Shown here one piece after another: positions 61,161 to 64,000 of a stretch of DNA of 64,000 bases. The DNA lies in the NCBI GenBank assembly GCA_003161435.1, contig PMOS01000008.1:1-64000 (forward strand), written 5' to 3'. The notes below the pieces were generated by a model. The model saw nothing but the letters and a program-made list of their open reading frames with translations, was not told where the DNA came from and did no database searches. A program made the position numbers and the translations under genes. The stretch's first letter is position 1; every line of letters begins with the position of its first letter. This DNA is from Vulcanimicrobiota bacterium. GTDB lineage: Bacteria; Vulcanimicrobiota; Vulcanimicrobiia; Vulcanimicrobiales; Vulcanimicrobiaceae.

Positions 61161-61835
61161 TCATGCGGTCAGCCGTACTTCGGGCCGCGCCGACGCGAAC
61201 GCACCGGCGAACTGCGTGAGCGCGTCGGGCGCCACGATCGCGTTGATCTCGTCACCTTCGGTCAGCACGTCGCCGGGGGCCGCGATGCTGACGCTGCCGA
61301 GGCGGCGAATCGCGGCGATCCGCACTTTCCCGTCGATCTCGACCTCGGAGACTCGCTTGCCGGCCTGCGCGCGCGTCACCGTCGCGACCAGCGACGAGAG
61401 TTTGCCGAAGTCGAACGACGGGACCGACGCGTACGCCACGTCTTGTAGGCGGTCGCGGATGATCTGCGCGCCGATCGTGGTCGGAGAGAACGTCTCGATC
61501 CCCAGCTCCCGGTACAGCTGACCGCGCGGCGGGTCGTAGATGCGAGCGACGATCTTCGGGATCCGAAACATCTTCTGGGCGATCAACGCCGCCATCACGT
61601 TGCGGTTGTCGCCGTCGGTGACGGCGACGAAGCCGTCGGCACGATCGGCGCCGGCGCGTTTGAGCACGTCGTAGTCGATCCCGGTTCCGACCTCGACTTG
61701 GCCGCCGAAGCGATTGCCCAGCCGCTTGAACGCGGCGGGATTTTCATCCACGACGACGACGTCGTGCTTGTCGGCGACGAGCAGCTTGGCGAGGGTCGAG
61801 CCCACGCGCCCGCAGCCGACGATAAGGTATCTCAT
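61161..61835 (-). CDS. trkA: TrkA-type potassium channel/transporter regulatory protein (2)
   Basis: A 224-residue RCK protein with the same order as its neighbour: VGCGRVGSTLAKLL, VVVDENP, GTGIDYDVL, then a TrkA_C domain (VRIAAIRRLGSVSIAAPGDVLTEGDEINAIV). The pair resembles the tandem ktrA/trkA arrangement in which two separate RCK chains may form a mixed octameric ring. The ATG is at 61835. The tRNA-Pro gene is 95 bases away on the other strand. Confidence 0.88.
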   Translation of the reverse strand: MRYLIVGCGRVGSTLAKLLVADKHDVVVVDENPAAFKRLGNRFGGQVEVGTGIDYDVLKRAGADRADGFVAVTDGDNRNVMAALIAQKMFRIPKIVARIYDPPRGQLYRELGIETFSPTTIGAQIIRDRLQDVAYASVPSFDFGKLSSLVATVTRAQAGKRVSEVEIDGKVRIAAIRRLGSVSIAAPGDVLTEGDEINAIVAPDALTQFAGAFASARPEVRLTA

Positions 61836-61930
61836 GGGGCGACTCCGGGATTTCGGTACCGCTCCTATCGTTCCCGCAGGGGCAGGAGCCGACCCGACGT
61901 CTCAGAATTCGGGGGATTTGGTCCAAGCCA

Positions 61931-62007
61931 CGGGGCGTAGCTCAGCTTGGTAGAGCGCTGCGTTCGGGACGCAGAGGTCACAGGTTCAAATCCTGCCGCC
62001 CCGACCA
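61931..62007 (+). tRNA. tRNA-Pro, anticodon CGG
   Basis: A complete 77-base cloverleaf. The acceptor CGGGGCG pairs with CGCCCCG, followed by discriminator A and an encoded CCA. The D arm (AGCTCAGCTTGGTAGAGC), the anticodon stem CTGCG/CGCAG with loop TTCGGGA (anticodon CGG), and the T arm with GGTTCAAATCC are all regular. It reads the CCG proline codon, a frequent one in this GC-rich genome. Confidence 0.96.
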
Positions 62008-62009
62008 TC

Positions 62010-62029
62010 TCCGCCGGACCTTCGGCGGA
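62010..62029 (+). terminator. Stem-loop after tRNA-Pro
   Basis: TCCGCCG and CGGCGGA form a perfect 7-base stem around a 6-base loop three bases after the tRNA CCA end. No T tract follows (TTCCC), so it may serve as a processing or partial termination signal rather than a strong intrinsic terminator, letting some transcripts continue into the Clp N-domain gene 19 bases on. Confidence 0.4.
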
Positions 62030-62048
62030 TTCCCAACCCGGGCCGCCG

Positions 62049-62432
62049 TTGTTCTCACGTTTCAGTCCAGCCGCCCGTCGCGTGCTCCGTGCGGCGGAGC
62101 AAGAGTGCCGGAACCACAACCACTACTACGTGGGGGCCGAGCACATGCTGTACGCGTTGCTGGAGGAGCACGATGGCGCGGTCGACGCGCGGCTCGCCGC
62201 CGATCGCGTCGAGCCGGCGAGCGTCCACGCCGAGGTCAAGCGTGCGCTCGGCACAGGCGACGGCCGAACTTGGGAGGGGATCTTGGTGACACCTCGCGTC
62301 CGCAAGATAGTAGAGATCGCCGAGCGGCTCGCGGGCGATCGCGAGATCGAGCCGATCGACCTGCTCGAAGCGATCCGTGCCGAAGGCGGCGGGCTCGCGG
62401 CCGACATCCTGAGGCGCGCATGGAGCACTTGA
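62049..62432 (+). CDS. Stand-alone Clp N-terminal (ClpC/ClpN) domain protein
   Basis: A 127-residue protein made only of a Clp repeat domain. The TTG start at 62049 gives FSRFSPAARRVL, matching the standard FERFTxxARxVL opening of ClpC. The first repeat continues with NHNHYYVGAEHMLYALLEEHD, and the second with VTPRVRKIVEIAERLAGD and EPIDLLEAI. There is no AAA+ module. Such proteins may act as adaptors or decoys for ClpC/ClpA N-domains. Its end overlaps the DedA gene by 13 bases. Confidence 0.75.
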   Translation: MFSRFSPAARRVLRAAEQECRNHNHYYVGAEHMLYALLEEHDGAVDARLAADRVEPASVHAEVKRALGTGDGRTWEGILVTPRVRKIVEIAERLAGDREIEPIDLLEAIRAEGGGLAADILRRAWST

Positions 62433-63064
62433 CCCAAACTCTTCACGACCTGGTCGTCCACTTCGGCTATGCCGGCTTGTTCGTGGTGGTGGTGCTCGGT
62501 AATCTGGGGATGCCGGCGGCGCTCGAGGTGATGGTGCCGACGGCCGGCGGCCTGGCCGCGCAAGGCCATCTTGCGCCGGTTGGGCCGCTCGCCGGCTGGA
62601 TCGTGGTCGCGGTCGTCGCGACGATCGGCGAGCTGCTCGGAGCCACGATCCTGTATACGATCGGCTTCTACGGCGGCTTACCGTTCGTTCATCGCTACGG
62701 CAGATACATTCGCTTCAGCCAGCACGAGTACGATCGCGTTCACGCGTTCTTCGAGCGATACGGGCGGCCGACGGTGTTCTGGTGCCGCTTCATTCCGTTC
62801 GTGCGCGGCGTCTCGTCGCTGCCGGCCGGGATCTCGCGGATGCAGAAGCGCTATTTCTTCACCTACACGCTGCTCGGCTCGGCGATCTTCTGCTTCGGTC
62901 TGTCCTATCTCGGTAACGTCGCCGGAAACAACCTCGACGCAATCGTCGGTTCGCTGCACAAAGCGGCGCTGTCGATCGTCGTGCTGCTGGTCGTGCTGGC
63001 CGTGGCCGCGTTCGTCGTTCTGCGCGCGCGCAAGAAGAAGGCTCCGACCGACCTGGCCGCTTAG
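62420..63064 (+). CDS. DedA-family membrane protein
   Basis: A 214-residue polytopic protein. DedA features are GYAGLFVVVVLGNLGMPAALEVMVPTAGGLA at the front, a central GELLGATILYTIGFYGG, the FFERYGRPTVFWCRFIPFVRGVSSLPAGISRM motif with the conserved Arg residues, and a C-terminal helix ending in basic residues. These proteins are now tied to undecaprenyl-phosphate or phospholipid flipping and to envelope stability. The ATG at 62420 lies inside the end of the Clp N-domain gene; 3 bases separate it from uvrC. Confidence 0.88.
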   Translation: MEHLTQTLHDLVVHFGYAGLFVVVVLGNLGMPAALEVMVPTAGGLAAQGHLAPVGPLAGWIVVAVVATIGELLGATILYTIGFYGGLPFVHRYGRYIRFSQHEYDRVHAFFERYGRPTVFWCRFIPFVRGVSSLPAGISRMQKRYFFTYTLLGSAIFCFGLSYLGNVAGNNLDAIVGSLHKAALSIVVLLVVLAVAAFVVLRARKKKAPTDLAA

Positions 63065-63067
63065 ACG

Positions 63068-64000
63068 ATGGGACCCGAACCGGACCGGCTCGAACGCACG
63101 CTGGCGCAGCTTCCCGACCTCCCGGGCGTCTACATGATGATCGCGGCGGACGGGCGGATTCTGTACATCGGGAAAGCCGTATCGCTGCGCAATCGCGTGC
63201 GGTCGTACTTCCAGGAATCGGCCGCGCACCCGTATCGCACGGTGAAGATGGTCGAACGCGTCGCCGACGTGCGCACGATCGTGGTCACCAACGAGGTCGA
63301 GGCGCTGATTCTCGAAGCCAACTTGATCAAGCGGCATCAGCCGCCGTTCAACGTTCGGCTGCGCGACGACAAGCGCTTCCCCTACCTCAAGGTCACCAAC
63401 GAGCGGTTTCCGCGCGTCACCTTCACTCGCGTGGTGAAGGACGACGGCGCGCGCTATTTCGGACCCTACACCAACGCGCACGGCCTGCGCGAGCTGATCG
63501 ACCTCGTCCGGATGGTCTTTCCGCTGCGCACTTGCCGCGAGCCGATCGACGGCAAGCGCAAGCGGCCGTGTCTGCAGTATCACATCAAGCGCTGTCTGGC
63601 GCCGTGCGTCGGCTACCAGTCCGAGGAGGACTACGACAAACTGGTCGACGAGGTCGTGCTCTTTCTCGAAGGGCACTACGATCCGCTGATCGTGCGCCTG
63701 CAGCGCGAGATGACCGATGCCGCCGGGCACTACAACTTCGAGGCGGCGGCCCGGCTGCGCGACCGGATCATCGCGGTGCGCCGCACCATCGAAGGGCAAA
63801 AAGTCGTCTGGCGTTCGAGGATCGATGCCGACCTGATGGCGCTCGCGCGCGCGCAGGGCCAAGCGTGCGTCGAGGTCTTCTTGGTGCGTGAAGGCAAGCT
63901 GCTCGGCCAGGAGTACTTCATCCTCGAAGGGACGTCGGAGCGCAGCGACGCCGAGATCATGTCGCAGTTCCTCAAGCAGTTCTACACATCGCGCACCGGC
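63068..64000 (+). CDS. uvrC: Excinuclease ABC subunit C, N-terminal part (runs off the window)
   Basis: The first 311 residues of UvrC. The GIY-YIG nuclease domain is clear: LPDLPGVYMM and ILYIGKAVSLRNRVRSYF near residues 15-50, with VTNEVEALILEANLIKRHQPPFNV. The segment RTCREPIDGKRKRPCLQYHIKRCLAPC holds the conserved Cys residues, and a UVR (UvrB-binding) motif follows (AAGHYNFEAAARLRDRI). UvrC makes the incisions of nucleotide excision repair. The gene is open at the window end and needs about 300 more residues. Confidence 0.95.
   Translation, partial: MGPEPDRLERTLAQLPDLPGVYMMIAADGRILYIGKAVSLRNRVRSYFQESAAHPYRTVKMVERVADVRTIVVTNEVEALILEANLIKRHQPPFNVRLRDDKRFPYLKVTNERFPRVTFTRVVKDDGARYFGPYTNAHGLRELIDLVRMVFPLRTCREPIDGKRKRPCLQYHIKRCLAPCVGYQSEEDYDKLVDEVVLFLEGHYDPLIVRLQREMTDAAGHYNFEAAARLRDRIIAVRRTIEGQKVVWRSRIDADLMALARAQGQACVEVFLVREGKLLGQEYFILEGTSERSDAEIMSQFLKQFYTSRTG

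Noticed and set aside
61931-62007. tRNA-Pro as an integration site for a mobile element
   Set aside because: No integrase, no repeated tRNA 3' end and no change in gene type on either side.
1-64000. CRISPR array, rRNA, insertion sequence or prophage
   Set aside because: No regularly spaced direct repeats, no rRNA-like stretches, no transposase or phage structural genes were seen in any frame.

Overview
This is 64 kb of very GC-rich, densely coded chromosomal DNA with about 65 genes on both strands. Most neighbouring genes overlap by 1 to 11 bases (ATGA, GTGA, TTGA, TAGTG). The gene set indicates a diderm bacterium: TolC and HlyD-type envelope proteins, several lipoproteins, PlsY, EF-P with a loop lysine, Hfq, an endonuclease-type MutL, and the hopanoid genes hpnI and hpnK. 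There is no phage, integrase, transposase or CRISPR array. The composition and the gene mixture (hopanoids, AsnC-type siroheme decarboxylase fusion, many orphan solute-binding proteins) would suit an uncultured soil lineage such as Eremiobacterota (WPS-2). That placement is inference; no rRNA is present to test it.

Layout. 1-0.85 kb: start of a secreted protein behind a structured leader RNA, and a FlK-type thioesterase. 1-10.2 kb: one long + strand run with an efflux adaptor, a TolC protein, a fused siroheme-decarboxylase-like protein and three paralogous peptide-type solute-binding proteins. 10.2-15.8 kb: GT87 membrane protein, small hypothetical, M50 protease, divergent amidase, mini membrane protein, type II NADH dehydrogenase, and a DUF4097 protein with a probable leaderless promoter. 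15.8-26.1 kb: orphan E1-alpha subunit, a 1068-residue BNR-repeat protein, TetR and XRE regulators around a pair of related hairpins, a flavin disulfide reductase, an IPT-domain membrane protein, a diiron protein and two small envelope proteins. 26.2-30.9 kb: PaaN, PaaI-type thioesterase, a degenerate acyl-CoA ligase and a zinc-less ROK protein in one overlapping operon. 30.9-40.2 kb: secreted protein, pheA, TPR protein, SprT, small membrane proteins, TauE, efp-plsY-der, a PEGA protein and miaB.

40.3-45.1 kb is an accessory-like stretch: benzoylformate decarboxylase, a LysR regulator with a T-N11-A dyad, a LivJ-type binding protein, and a PrlF-YhaV toxin-antitoxin operon with an operator that overlaps its promoter. 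45.1-47.1 kb carries hpnI-hpnK. 47.2-56.8 kb is the housekeeping core mutS, mscS, an internally deleted Uma2 gene, a GNAT gene, then mutL-miaA-hfq-dapF and a radical SAM gene. 56.8-64 kb: a low-complexity secreted-type protein, SDR and IlvD/Edd genes for sugar-acid catabolism, two TrkA-type proteins, tRNA-Pro(CGG), a stand-alone Clp N-domain protein, DedA and the first part of uvrC.

The most unusual signals are: several genes whose family-conserved N-terminus can only be read from a CTG (or ATT) start, clearest in the LysR gene; two promoters placed so that transcripts would begin at the start codon; the structured RNA leader near position 300-430; and enzymes that have lost catalytic or metal-binding residues (acyl-CoA ligase, ROK kinase, Uma2).
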